A stretch of DNA of 41,899 nucleotides from Clostridium sp. CAG:1013. Its GTDB lineage: Bacteria; Bacillota; Clostridia; Oscillospirales; Acutalibacteraceae. The translations under genes and the position numbers were made by a program. Positions 31,817 through 40,025 of this stretch are shown piece by piece; the first letter of the stretch is position 1; the number at the start of each line of letters is the position of its first letter. The notes beneath the pieces were generated by a model. It worked only from the letters and a program-made list of their open reading frames with translations. It searched no databases and was not told the origin of the DNA. The stretch is from contig HF972680.1 in NCBI GenBank assembly GCA_000432995.1, positions 4,310-46,208 on the forward strand, in the 5' to 3' direction.

Positions 31817-33312
31817 CCACCCAGGAAATCGTATCCAAGCTTTGGAATCTCTGTAACGTGCTGCGGGATGATGGAATCACCTACCATCAGTACGTCACAG
31901 AGCTTACCTATATTTTGTTTCTGAAAATGGCCAAGGAGACAGACGCGGAAAGTAAATTCTCCGAAGGAGTTACCCTTGCGGAGGGAGATTCCCTATCCCC
32001 GGAGCAGGAAACCCAGAACGCCGAAAAGAAAATTGTTCTGGGCTACAGCTGGGATGTGCTGGTGAGCAAGTCCGGTTTGGAGCTGTACCGGTATTATAAA
32101 GATTTGCTGCGTCTGTTCGGCACCTACTGCACCGGACGGGTTCGAGAAATCTACCAGGGCTCTGCCACCAACATTGACGAGCCGAAAAACTTGGAAAAAA
32201 TCATCTCCACTATCGATGGCCTGGACTGGTTCTCCGCCCGGGAAGAGGGGTTGGGCAACTTGTACGAAGGGCTGCTGGAAAAGAACGCCAGCGAGAAAAA
32301 GTCTGGCGCCGGGCAATATTTTACCCCTCGTGTTCTCATTGACATGATGACCCGGCTGATGAAACCCCAGCCCGGGGAGCGGTGCAATGACCCCGCCTGC
32401 GGGACCTTTGGGTTTATGATCGCCGCCCATCAGTATGTGAAGGATACCACCGATGACTTTTTCGACTTGGATGCTGACCAGGCCAAGTTCGAGCGGGAAG
32501 AGGCCTTCACCGGCTGTGAGCTGGTCCACGATACCCACCGGCTGGCGTTGATGAATGCCATGCTCCACGGGATCGACGGCCAAATCCTGCTGGCGGATAC
32601 CCTGTCCAATCAAGGCAAGGCCCTTCACGACTTCGATCTGGTGCTCACCAATCCCCCCTTTGGCACCAAGAAGGGCGGCGAGCGTGCCACACGGGATGAC
32701 TTCACCTTCTCCACCAGCAACAAGCAGCTGAACTTTCTCCAGCACATTTACCGCAGTCTGACTGACGATCCCAAGCGCAATGGCCGGGCCGCTGTGGTGC
32801 TGCCCGATAACGTGCTCTTTGCCGACGGCGATGGGGAGAAGATCCGCTGTGACCTGATGGACAAGTGTGATCTGCACACCATCCTCCGGCTACCCACGGG
32901 TATTTTCTACGCCCAGGGCGTCAAGACCAATGTGCTGTTCTTCACCCGGGGCAAACGGGAAAAAGGCAGCACCAAGGAGGTCTGGTTCTACGATCTGCGG
33001 ACCAATATGCCCAGCTTTGGCAAGACCACTCCGCTGAAAAAGGAACACTTTGCGGACTTCGAGAAGGCGTATGAAGCCCAGGATCGCCACGCCGTGGAGG
33101 ATGAGCGCTGGAGCGTCTTTACCCGGGAGCAGATTGCCCAAAAGGGCAACAGCCTGGATCTGGGCCTCATTCGGGATGACTCGGTGCTGGACTACAACGA
33201 CTTGCCAGATCCGGCGGAGAGTGCGGAGGAGGCTGTCGCCAATCTGGAGGAGGCCGCCGACCTGCTGATGAGCGTGGTGAAGGAGTTGCGGGCGCTGGAG
33301 GTGCAGGACTGA
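31813..33312 (+). CDS. hsdM: Type I DNA methyltransferase, HsdM subunit
   Basis: A 499-residue N6-adenine methyltransferase subunit. An N-terminal helical HsdM domain (VSKLWNLCNVLRDDGITYHQYVTELTYILFLKMA) precedes the AdoMet fold, with motif I as DPACGTFG (193-200) and catalytic motif IV as NPPF (280-283). GQYFTPR before motif I is the usual HsdM signature. It acts with HsdS to methylate host sites and with HsdR for restriction. Start and stop overlap neighbouring genes (ATGA with hsdR, TGATG with hsdS), which indicates coupled translation and fixed stoichiometry. Confidence 0.95.
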   Translation: MTTQEIVSKLWNLCNVLRDDGITYHQYVTELTYILFLKMAKETDAESKFSEGVTLAEGDSLSPEQETQNAEKKIVLGYSWDVLVSKSGLELYRYYKDLLRLFGTYCTGRVREIYQGSATNIDEPKNLEKIISTIDGLDWFSAREEGLGNLYEGLLEKNASEKKSGAGQYFTPRVLIDMMTRLMKPQPGERCNDPACGTFGFMIAAHQYVKDTTDDFFDLDADQAKFEREEAFTGCELVHDTHRLALMNAMLHGIDGQILLADTLSNQGKALHDFDLVLTNPPFGTKKGGERATRDDFTFSTSNKQLNFLQHIYRSLTDDPKRNGRAAVVLPDNVLFADGDGEKIRCDLMDKCDLHTILRLPTGIFYAQGVKTNVLFFTRGKREKGSTKEVWFYDLRTNMPSFGKTTPLKKEHFADFEKAYEAQDRHAVEDERWSVFTREQIAQKGNSLDLGLIRDDSVLDYNDLPDPAESAEEAVANLEEAADLLMSVVKELRALEVQD

Positions 33313-34688
33313 TGGCGAGAGGAAAGAAAAAAGAAACCCTGACGCCCGAAGAGCGCTTACAGGCGACACTGGTGCCGGAGAGTGAACAACCTTATCCGGT
33401 GCCAGGGAATTGGTGTTGGGTCAAAGTAGGTACCATTTCTAAGGTAAAAGGAGGAAAAAGACTTCCTAAAGGACGAACTTTCTTAGGCGAAAAGAGCGAT
33501 TATCCGTATATACGGGTTACAGATTTTGATAATGAAAGTATCAGCATCGAAAATGTTAAATACATTGATTGTGACACTCACATGATGATAAAAAATTATA
33601 CCATTTCGAGTGCAGATATATATATTTCTATTGCGGGAACCATTGGAAAAGTCGGCATAATTCCGGAAGAATTAGAGGGAGCCAACCTCACTGAAAATGC
33701 AGCAAAAATCACAGACATTAATGGCGCGTATCAATTATATTTAATGCTATTCCTAAAATCAGAAGTTGCCCAAAATCAGATGAAAGATTCTACAATATCA
33801 ACAACTCAACCTAAATTAGCTTTATTTAGAATTGAAGATATTTTGCTTCCACTCCCTCCACTCTCTGAACAACTGCGTGTTGTTGACCGCATTGAAAACC
33901 TATTTGTCAAGCTGGATGAGGCCAGGCAAAAGGCCCAGGATGCGCTGGACAGCTTTGAAACCCGAAAAGCTGCTATCCTCCACAAAGCCTTCACCGGCGA
34001 ACTCACTGCCCAGTGGAGGAAAGAGCACGGAGTGGGGATGGAGAGTTGGGAAACAAAGCCGTTAGGTGAATTTCTAGAATTAATAACATATGGATTTACC
34101 AATCCGATGCCAGATGCAGATATAGGCCCATGGAAAATTACAGCTAGAAGCATTCACGATGGTTACATCGATTACTCAATTTCCAGAAAAACGACACAGG
34201 AAGCGTTTGACAATCTCTTGACTGATAAAAGTCGTCCGCGTGTCAATGATGTGTTGCTCACAAAAGATGGTTCAATTGGGCGTGTTTCCGTTGTTGATCG
34301 TGCTGGAATTTGTATTAATCAATCTGTTGCCCTATTACGACCAACATCGAAAGTTAAACCGGATTTTTTAAGAGACTTGTTACAGTCTCCAGAAAAGCAG
34401 AAGATTATGGAATTGCAATCTGGGGGAACCGCTTTGAAGCATATCTACATTACACGTGTGGATAAAATGGAGATTTCAGTTCCATCTTTAGCAGAACAAG
34501 TTGAGATATGTAATCTTGTTAATAATTTTATCGCCAAAGAGCAGCAGGCCAAGGAAGCCGCCGAAGGGGTGCTGGGGCAGATTGACCTGATGAAAAAAGC
34601 CATTTTGGCCCGGGCATTCCGTGGGGAACTGGGCACCAACGACCCCAGGGAGGAGAGCGCGGTGGAGCTGCTAAAGCAAGTCCTGTAA
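33312..34688 (+). CDS. hsdS: Type I specificity subunit HsdS
   Basis: A 458-residue subunit with two target-recognition domains. Each is followed by a conserved helical spacer: PLPPLSEQLRVVDRIENLF / LDEARQKAQDALDSFETRKAAIL and VPSLAEQVEICNLVNNFI / AKEAAEGVLGQIDLMKKAIL, each ending with AxxGEL. The two recognition domains (about residues 35-195 and 245-395) are encoded by visibly AT-rich DNA, while the spacers keep the GC-rich codon use of the operon. That mosaic is the usual sign of recognition-domain exchange. Target sequence cannot be deduced. Confidence 0.93.
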   Translation: MARGKKKETLTPEERLQATLVPESEQPYPVPGNWCWVKVGTISKVKGGKRLPKGRTFLGEKSDYPYIRVTDFDNESISIENVKYIDCDTHMMIKNYTISSADIYISIAGTIGKVGIIPEELEGANLTENAAKITDINGAYQLYLMLFLKSEVAQNQMKDSTISTTQPKLALFRIEDILLPLPPLSEQLRVVDRIENLFVKLDEARQKAQDALDSFETRKAAILHKAFTGELTAQWRKEHGVGMESWETKPLGEFLELITYGFTNPMPDADIGPWKITARSIHDGYIDYSISRKTTQEAFDNLLTDKSRPRVNDVLLTKDGSIGRVSVVDRAGICINQSVALLRPTSKVKPDFLRDLLQSPEKQKIMELQSGGTALKHIYITRVDKMEISVPSLAEQVEICNLVNNFIAKEQQAKEAAEGVLGQIDLMKKAILARAFRGELGTNDPREESAVELLKQVL

Positions 34689-34748
34689 CCACGGCATTCC
34701 CCGCAGACCAGCCTAGAAACCATAGTTTTCCTTGAAAGGAGGCCCAGC

Positions 34749-36848
34749 ATGGCCATTCCAGAGGTAGAGAAACAGGATATCATAAACGCGCTTACATATA
34801 TTGACCAAAACGGAGTGCCGTTTCCTCACCAAAGCACCAAATATGAGCTGGTGTCGGAGGAGGGAAAGCGGTATCCGCCAAAATATGTCCTGGCGGTGGC
34901 GGCTCACCTGGCAAAGGGAACGGATATCCAGACGGATTCCTTCCACGCCGGGGAGGCCAAGAGCTTTTTGGAGGGCCTGGAATTCCGGATCGACACAAAA
35001 CTGCTGGAAAAATTTCAGCTGTCGATTTCGGCAGAGGACGTCCAGTCCACTGATGAGCGCTTTACCATGGACAACTTGAACCTTGGCGACGGGTATAAGA
35101 CTCTGTCTGTGTACCTAAAGCGGGGGGATGGGACGATTGTTCGCCGTACCTATCGCAAGGGCGAGCGACGTAATTCCAATCAAACCATGGCGCGCATTGC
35201 CTTTCAGGTGTTTGAAAAGCAGATCGCCGCCTTGTCCACAGAGGAAAAAGAAGCGTTTCCCATCTGCCAGTATACTCCGGGCAGCGGTGTGATCCGCGGG
35301 ATCTATCCCAGCGTGGAGGAATTTCGGAAGTACCGCAAAACCATTGAATATTCCACTTATTACAGCTATGCCCTTGGCAGGATGTTTGTGATCTATTGCT
35401 GGAACGTTTTTTCCACTATTTTGTTTGTGCAGGAATGCCTGAAGCGGTTTGGGCAGCCAGGGGATCAGTTTGTTTTGACCTATCGGGAGAAAACGGAAAA
35501 AGAGATCAAAGATGCCAAGGCTGACGAAACGTTTGAAGAGGAACTTGCCCAAGAGTTTCAGGAGTCTTTGGAGCCCTATTCCTCGATGTTGATAGAATCG
35601 AAGAATCTGATTTTTCGCGGTGCACCGGGCACGGGAAAGACCTACCTGGCTAGGCAGATCGCTGCGACAGTTGTCAGCGACGGCGATTATTCCGATTACG
35701 AGTTGCTCACCGATGGGGAAAAATCACGGGTGGAGTTTGTGCAGTTCCACCCCAGCTATGATTACACGGATTTTGTGGAAGGATTACGTCCCAAGCTCAA
35801 CGAGGATGGGTCCATGGGCTTTGAGCTGAAAGACGGCATCTTTAAGAAGTTTGTAACCCGTGCCAGGAAGAATTATGAGGATTCCAAGAAGACCCAGGAA
35901 GATTTGGAGCAAGAACTCTCTGCCCAGGAGGCCATGAGCGACTTCTTTGAGTCGATACAATTTGGTGTGGACACCTTCCAGACGGTCAACGGCAGCGAGT
36001 TTTCCATCACCGATGTGGATGACTTCCACATTTATATTGCCATACCGGGGAATGCTTCTTCCAACAGGTTGACTTTGAACCTGGAGGAAGTTAGGCAGAT
36101 GCTGGAATCGGGAGAGTCCTTTGAGAAGGTCAAGGATCTCACTCTGTTTTTTGGGAAGACCTTTGCTACACAGGGTTACTCCTATGATTTTGCCATCTAT
36201 AAAGAGATATTAAAGCGGAAAAAGAACCCGTCCAAGGTCACCTCTAAAGTGGGCAAGCTCAAAAAATACGTCTTTATCATTGACGAAATCAACCGAGGGG
36301 AGATTTCTAAAATTTTTGGAGAGCTGTTCTTTGCCCTGGATCCGGGATACCGGGGCAGAGCTGGAGAAGTCACTACCCAGTATGCCAATCTCCACGCCGA
36401 TCCCAATGAGAAGTTTTTCATTCCGGAGAATGTCTACATTATCGGCACCATGAACGACATCGACCGGTCGGTGGACAGCTTTGATTTTGCCATGCGCAGA
36501 CGGTTCCGATTTGTGGAATTGAAAGCGGATGAGCGTCTGGAGATGTTGGCAAACCTGGAGGACGAGGAATTGGAAGAGGAGGCCATCCGGCGGATGACTG
36601 CTCTGAATAAGGAGATTGCCCAGGTGGAAGATCTGAATGAGAACTATCAGATTGGCCCGGCCTACTTCCTAAAATTAAAGACGCTTTCCTTTGACCAGCT
36701 TTGGACGGATTACCTTGCGCCTCTTCTGCAGGAATACGTGCAGGGTATGTATGACGAAGCGAGGATCCTGCAGCGGTTTGCCGAGGCCTATGGCTATCCG
36801 GATGCCACAGAGGGTGATGGGAATGAAACTGCTCAGAATCAAGGATAA
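34749..36848 (+). CDS. mcrB: McrB-like AAA+ NTPase (Type IV restriction)
   Basis: A 699-residue motor subunit. Residues 1-80 resemble the small N-terminal domain of McrA/McrB-like proteins (INALTYIDQNGVPFPHQSTKYELV, KRYPPKYVLAVAAHLAKG), followed by a middle domain that probably recognises modified DNA. The AAA+ domain has Walker A GAPGTGKT (291-298), Walker B IIDEINRG with Asp512-Glu513 and the TMNDIDRS signature (567-574) typical of McrB. It would hydrolyse GTP and drive McrC to cleave DNA with unwanted base modification. The ATG follows AAAGGAGG, 60 bases after hsdS with no clear terminator between. Confidence 0.9.
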   Translation: MAIPEVEKQDIINALTYIDQNGVPFPHQSTKYELVSEEGKRYPPKYVLAVAAHLAKGTDIQTDSFHAGEAKSFLEGLEFRIDTKLLEKFQLSISAEDVQSTDERFTMDNLNLGDGYKTLSVYLKRGDGTIVRRTYRKGERRNSNQTMARIAFQVFEKQIAALSTEEKEAFPICQYTPGSGVIRGIYPSVEEFRKYRKTIEYSTYYSYALGRMFVIYCWNVFSTILFVQECLKRFGQPGDQFVLTYREKTEKEIKDAKADETFEEELAQEFQESLEPYSSMLIESKNLIFRGAPGTGKTYLARQIAATVVSDGDYSDYELLTDGEKSRVEFVQFHPSYDYTDFVEGLRPKLNEDGSMGFELKDGIFKKFVTRARKNYEDSKKTQEDLEQELSAQEAMSDFFESIQFGVDTFQTVNGSEFSITDVDDFHIYIAIPGNASSNRLTLNLEEVRQMLESGESFEKVKDLTLFFGKTFATQGYSYDFAIYKEILKRKKNPSKVTSKVGKLKKYVFIIDEINRGEISKIFGELFFALDPGYRGRAGEVTTQYANLHADPNEKFFIPENVYIIGTMNDIDRSVDSFDFAMRRRFRFVELKADERLEMLANLEDEELEEEAIRRMTALNKEIAQVEDLNENYQIGPAYFLKLKTLSFDQLWTDYLAPLLQEYVQGMYDEARILQRFAEAYGYPDATEGDGNETAQNQG

Positions 36849-38160
36849 TTCCAGATCCCAAAAATCGTTTTTCTTCCCGATTGAGAATTTGACCGCCAAG
36901 ATTTCCGATAAGACGTTGGAGCAGCTGGAACGGGAGGGAGTGTTTGTCTTTCCGGGAAACCTGCAGCGTATGGAGGACCTAACAGGGGAGCAGATGATTC
37001 TCCAAGGGATCAACGACTCTTACCAAACTGGTAACGTAATGGGATTCCTGGGATGGGGCGATGAGCGGCTGATCATCGAATCCAGATTCTGTGGGGAAGA
37101 GGGAGACTTCTTATTCCAGTATCTGATGGAACGGGTGATGGGATTCCCAAACCTGGTGTCTCTCCAAACAGATGTAGGCCAGGAAAATTTATTATTTCAG
37201 CTGCTTGTGTTTCTGTTTCCTCAATATTTGAAAGCTGCTATGCGAAAGGGGATTTTCAAACAGTATACTTCTCAGGCGTACAATGATGAGAAGATCAAAG
37301 GTGTGGTGAACGTTCCCAGGCATCTCAAACAGAACACACCCTTTTACGGCAAGGTTGCCTACAACCAGAGGGAGTTTTCCTTCGACAACAATCTGATGGA
37401 ACTGGTGCGTCACACCCTGGAATTTATCAAAGGGAGACCTTACGGAAACCACCTACTTTCCCGTGTCAGGGGAGAAGTCCAGCTGGTTCGAGGGGCTACG
37501 CCCGGCTACAATCCCTGCCAAAGGCAAAAGATTGTAAAGGACAATAGGGACAACCCTGTTCAACACGCTTACTTCCGGGAATACGGTGCTTTGCAGCGGC
37601 TTTGCCTGCTGATCCTACAGCACCAGAAGCACCAGATCGGTTCCGGGTCACGACAGATTTATGGGATCTTGTTTGATGGGGCCTGGTTGTGGGAGGAGTA
37701 TATAGCTTCTTTGTTGGGAGATCTGTTCTATCACCCTAGGAATAAGGCGGGGAAAGATGCACAGCGGCTGTTTGCTGGTGGAGTGGGACTGATCTACCCG
37801 GACTTTCTCAGTAAGGACTTGGAAAATCGGATCATTGCAGATGCCAAGTATAAACCCATCAACAACATTGGAAATCGGGACTATCTGCAAGTGTTGGCGT
37901 ATATGGTCCGGTTTGAGGCCAAAAGAGGGTACTATCTCTACCCGGAAGTGGGGGAGACTCAAGATGTGCGTCTGTGGCTAAACCGAGGTTCCACCTTTGA
38001 GAAAAATGTTACGGCAAGAGAGGATCTTTGCGTGGTGAAGCATGGCTTGAAGATCCCTTCCACCGCCCATTCTTACAAGGAGTTTGTTGCAGAACTGAGG
38101 GAAAGCGAGAACAAATTCAAACAGGAATTCATATCTGGTGGTTTGGGGATGAGTAGATGA
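36823..38160 (+). CDS. mcrC: McrC-like endonuclease subunit
   Basis: A 445-residue nuclease subunit that starts 26 bases inside mcrB. The N-terminal part is a beta-rich domain (LTAKISDKTLEQLEREGVFVF...) that binds the McrB ring, and the C-terminal part holds a PD-(D/E)xK nuclease with Asp327 (YPDFLSKD) and Asp340-Ala-Lys342 (IIADAKYK), then the helical LAYMVRFEAKRGYYLYP. With McrB it forms a modification-dependent Type IV restriction enzyme. Its end overlaps the next gene by four bases. Confidence 0.9.
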   Translation: MKLLRIKDNSRSQKSFFFPIENLTAKISDKTLEQLEREGVFVFPGNLQRMEDLTGEQMILQGINDSYQTGNVMGFLGWGDERLIIESRFCGEEGDFLFQYLMERVMGFPNLVSLQTDVGQENLLFQLLVFLFPQYLKAAMRKGIFKQYTSQAYNDEKIKGVVNVPRHLKQNTPFYGKVAYNQREFSFDNNLMELVRHTLEFIKGRPYGNHLLSRVRGEVQLVRGATPGYNPCQRQKIVKDNRDNPVQHAYFREYGALQRLCLLILQHQKHQIGSGSRQIYGILFDGAWLWEEYIASLLGDLFYHPRNKAGKDAQRLFAGGVGLIYPDFLSKDLENRIIADAKYKPINNIGNRDYLQVLAYMVRFEAKRGYYLYPEVGETQDVRLWLNRGSTFEKNVTAREDLCVVKHGLKIPSTAHSYKEFVAELRESENKFKQEFISGGLGMSR

Positions 38161-38594
38161 ATTCAAACAGTGAAAACCCCAAAGTTGGGAAGGCCTTTCA
38201 GCTGGCTGTGAAAGAGTGGCTTGAGCGGGCGAGAAAGGTTTCCTACCAAATGGAAAAAGCGATCCCAATTGGAACTCCAGAAAAGAACCACAAATTTGAT
38301 CTTGCGGAAGCCACAGGAAACGTGGTGGTTGAATGCAAATGCTATACCTGGACAAAAACAGGAAATGTACCCAGCGCAAAAATACGGTCCGTAAATGAGG
38401 CAGCCTTTTTCCTTTCTTTCCTGCCGGACACAATGGAGAAAATCATTGTTATGGCAAAAGCCACCCACCCAAAACACAAGGAGACTTTGGCGGAATATTA
38501 TCACCGTTCCTATGGCCATTTACTGAGGACGACACGAGTGATGGAATATGACGTGAGCACTAAAACTATGAAGAACATAGGAGAGAAACCATGA
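38157..38594 (+). CDS. Accessory PD-(D/E)xK nuclease-like protein
   Basis: A 145-residue protein coupled by ATGA overlap to McrC. HKFDLAEATGNVVVECKCYTW gives a PD-(D/E)xK-like pattern with Asp48, Glu59 and Lys61 on consecutive strands. The flanking sequence (GKAFQLAVKEWLERA before; KIRSVNEAAFFLSFLPD, IIVMAKATHP after) fits a restriction-endonuclease-like fold. It could be a third nuclease of the cluster or a structural nuclease relative that helps McrC. I do not recognise a named family. Confidence 0.7.
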   Translation: MNSNSENPKVGKAFQLAVKEWLERARKVSYQMEKAIPIGTPEKNHKFDLAEATGNVVVECKCYTWTKTGNVPSAKIRSVNEAAFFLSFLPDTMEKIIVMAKATHPKHKETLAEYYHRSYGHLLRTTRVMEYDVSTKTMKNIGEKP

Positions 38595-38983
38595 TTGAAG
38601 TAGTCGCAGCCCTCATCTGGAAGGGCAACCAATTCATGATCTGCCAGCGTCCGGCCCACAAGGCCCGGGGGCTCCTGTGGGAGTTTGTAGGCGGCAAGGT
38701 GGAGCCAGGGGAGACCAAGGAACAGGCTCTTGTCCGGGAGTGTCGGGAGGAACTGGCCGTTACGGTTCAGGTGGGAAAGGTTTTTATGGAAGTCACCCAT
38801 GAATATCCGGATCTGACGGTCCATCTGACCTTATTCCACGCCTCTATTCAAGAGGGGGCTCCCCAGCTTCTGGAGCACAATGACATCCGGTGGATCACCG
38901 TGGAGGAGATTGATCAATATTCCTTCTGTCCAGCAGATGAGGTGATTTTGGAAAGGCTGAAAGGGGAAGGATCCCCCAGGTGA
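38591..38983 (+). CDS. MutT-like Nudix hydrolase
   Basis: A 130-residue single-domain Nudix hydrolase. The box GKVEPGETKEQALVRECREE (35-54) carries the metal-binding REcrEE core; the Gly near its end is Ala. CQRPAHKARGLLWEFVGGKVE resembles MutT-type 8-oxo-dGTP diphosphatases, and ICQRP and WEFPGGK-type phrases are shared. The four-base ATGA overlap with the preceding nuclease-like gene makes it the last gene of the McrBC unit. Here it might process a modified nucleotide or signal linked to restriction, but plain housekeeping clean-up is equally possible. Ends before a terminator. Confidence 0.88.
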   Translation: MIEVVAALIWKGNQFMICQRPAHKARGLLWEFVGGKVEPGETKEQALVRECREELAVTVQVGKVFMEVTHEYPDLTVHLTLFHASIQEGAPQLLEHNDIRWITVEEIDQYSFCPADEVILERLKGEGSPR

Positions 38984-39032
38984 TGGCCTGCTTGGGGGCC
39001 AGAGGTATTGAGAGAAGATCATTGATGAACAC

Positions 39033-39071
39033 AGAAAAACCGCACCCAGTTTTTTCGGGGTGCGGTTTTTG
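39033..39071 (+). terminator. Intrinsic terminator of the defence operon
   Basis: AAACCGCACCCAG...GGGGTGCGGTTTTT. Eighteen bases of its left arm (AGAAAAACCGCACCCAGT) recur exactly in the terminator beside the tRNA at 39891-39908. Confidence 0.88.
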
Positions 39072-39144
39072 TAATGTGTGTTCTCCAATTTGAGGACGAC
39101 TGACAGAAAAGAAGAAGTGGTTTTGCGTAGCTTCTACTTTAGCG

Positions 39145-39510
39145 TCACCAGGGTGAACTCTGTATTGATCCATTCCGCTTGGTTGATACGAACACCTTTA
39201 TAGGGATTCCTCGGCTTTTACAGCTGTCAATTACGCATTTTGTTCCCCGGGAGATGCCATCCCAAAATGCCAATACAAGGTCTACACTTTCAATAATGGT
39301 AATATTACGTTTCAACGGGGCGACTTTCCCGTACTTTTCATATTCCGGCAGATACTCTGTTAATTTGATCCCTCTGGAGAGTGCGTATTCCTTCGCACAG
39401 GTATCGACTCCCTTTGCGCCTCCTGATACGATTTCCGTTACGTTTTCCGGGAGATACTTTCCTAGGTCGGAAACCTTTAATCCTCGAGAACCCACGATTG
39501 CCACCTTCAT
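39145..39510 (-). CDS. SLOG-fold (DUF2493/YAcAr-like) protein 2
   Basis: A 121-residue paralogue of the SLOG protein at 27441-27770, with the same landmarks: MKVAIVGSRGL, EIVSGGAKGVDTCAKEYA, PLKRNITII and LVLAFWDGISRGTKCVIDSC. The C-terminus is 12 residues longer. The ATG is chosen to match the paralogue; the in-frame upstream start adds eight residues that do not match. It is divergent from a ribbon-helix-helix gene with a perfect palindrome between them. Together the two SLOG genes flank the restriction cluster. Confidence 0.85.
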   Translation of the reverse strand: MKVAIVGSRGLKVSDLGKYLPENVTEIVSGGAKGVDTCAKEYALSRGIKLTEYLPEYEKYGKVAPLKRNITIIESVDLVLAFWDGISRGTKCVIDSCKSRGIPIKVFVSTKRNGSIQSSPW

Positions 39511-39546
39511 TATTGAAACACCCCAGACACGCAATAAAATTGTTGT

Positions 39547-39563
39547 AGATATACTGTATATCT
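39547..39563. promoter_or_regulatory. Perfect palindrome between SLOG 2 and the RHH gene
   Basis: AGATATAC-T-GTATATCT is a perfect 17-base palindrome in the divergent intergenic region. The neighbouring ribbon-helix-helix protein is a natural candidate to bind it. Confidence 0.55.
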
Positions 39564-39630
39564 AATAAGGCGATTTTACCACATACTGGCCATAAAATAA
39601 ACACACAATATATCCTGTTGGGGTGGTTTT

Positions 39631-39834
39631 ATGGCAATTAAGAGTGTATCCATTCGCATCGAGGAAGAAATGCTGAAAAAACTGGGATTTGTGGCAGACT
39701 ACGAAGGGCGTTCCGTCAACAGCCACATTCTGGTGTTGATTCGGGAGAGCATCAAAGCCTTTGAGCAAGAGCATGGCGAAATAGACGGCGTCATTCGTCC
39801 GGACGTGAATGTGAAACCTGCTCGGAAAAACTAA
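39631..39834 (+). CDS. Ribbon-helix-helix (Arc/CopG-like) regulator
   Basis: A 67-residue protein. The beta strand SVSIRIEEEML followed by KKLGFVADYEGRSVNSHILVLIRESIKAFEQE is the Arc/MetJ fold, with the strand contacting DNA as a dimer. GGGGTGG precedes the ATG. It is divergent from SLOG 2 and separated from it by a perfect palindrome. Small proteins of this type usually repress their own promoter and that of a partner gene. No toxin gene is adjacent. Confidence 0.82.
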   Translation: MAIKSVSIRIEEEMLKKLGFVADYEGRSVNSHILVLIRESIKAFEQEHGEIDGVIRPDVNVKPARKN

Positions 39835-39890
39835 ACTAGGTGAATGAACCATCCGCTGGAATGGTTTGGTGTCCCGAACTTTTTGGAAAA

Positions 39891-39929
39891 AGAAAAACCG
39901 CACCCAGTACAACTGAGTGCGGTTTTTTC
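39891..39929 (+). terminator. Intrinsic terminator beside tRNA-Ser
   Basis: AAAAACCGCAC / GTGCGGTTTTTT with a 13-base loop. It ends three bases from the CCA end of the tRNA, which is on the other strand, and with A tracts on its left side it may also stop tRNA transcription. Confidence 0.88.
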
Positions 39930-39931
39930 AA

Positions 39932-40025
39932 TGGCGGAGACGGTGGGATTCGAACCCACGTGCCGGCTCATCACCGACAAAACGATTTCGAGTCGTTCTC
40001 GTTACGACCACTTCGATACGTCTCC
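39932..40025 (-). tRNA. tRNA-Ser (anticodon CGA), island integration site
   Basis: A complete class II tRNA on the minus strand. The acceptor stem is GGAGACG / CGTCTCC with discriminator G and encoded CCA. The anticodon arm AACGA-CTCGAAA-TCGTT gives anticodon CGA (Ser, UCG codons). A long variable arm follows, and the T arm GTGGG-TTCGAAT-CCCAC is canonical. Its 3' 62 bases are repeated at 11913-11974. The full tRNA remains functional after integration because the element brings its own copy of the 3' end. Confidence 0.95.

Noticed and set aside
31993..32877. A 294-codon minus-strand frame across hsdM
   Set aside because: Antisense to an unmistakable HsdM with all methyltransferase motifs.
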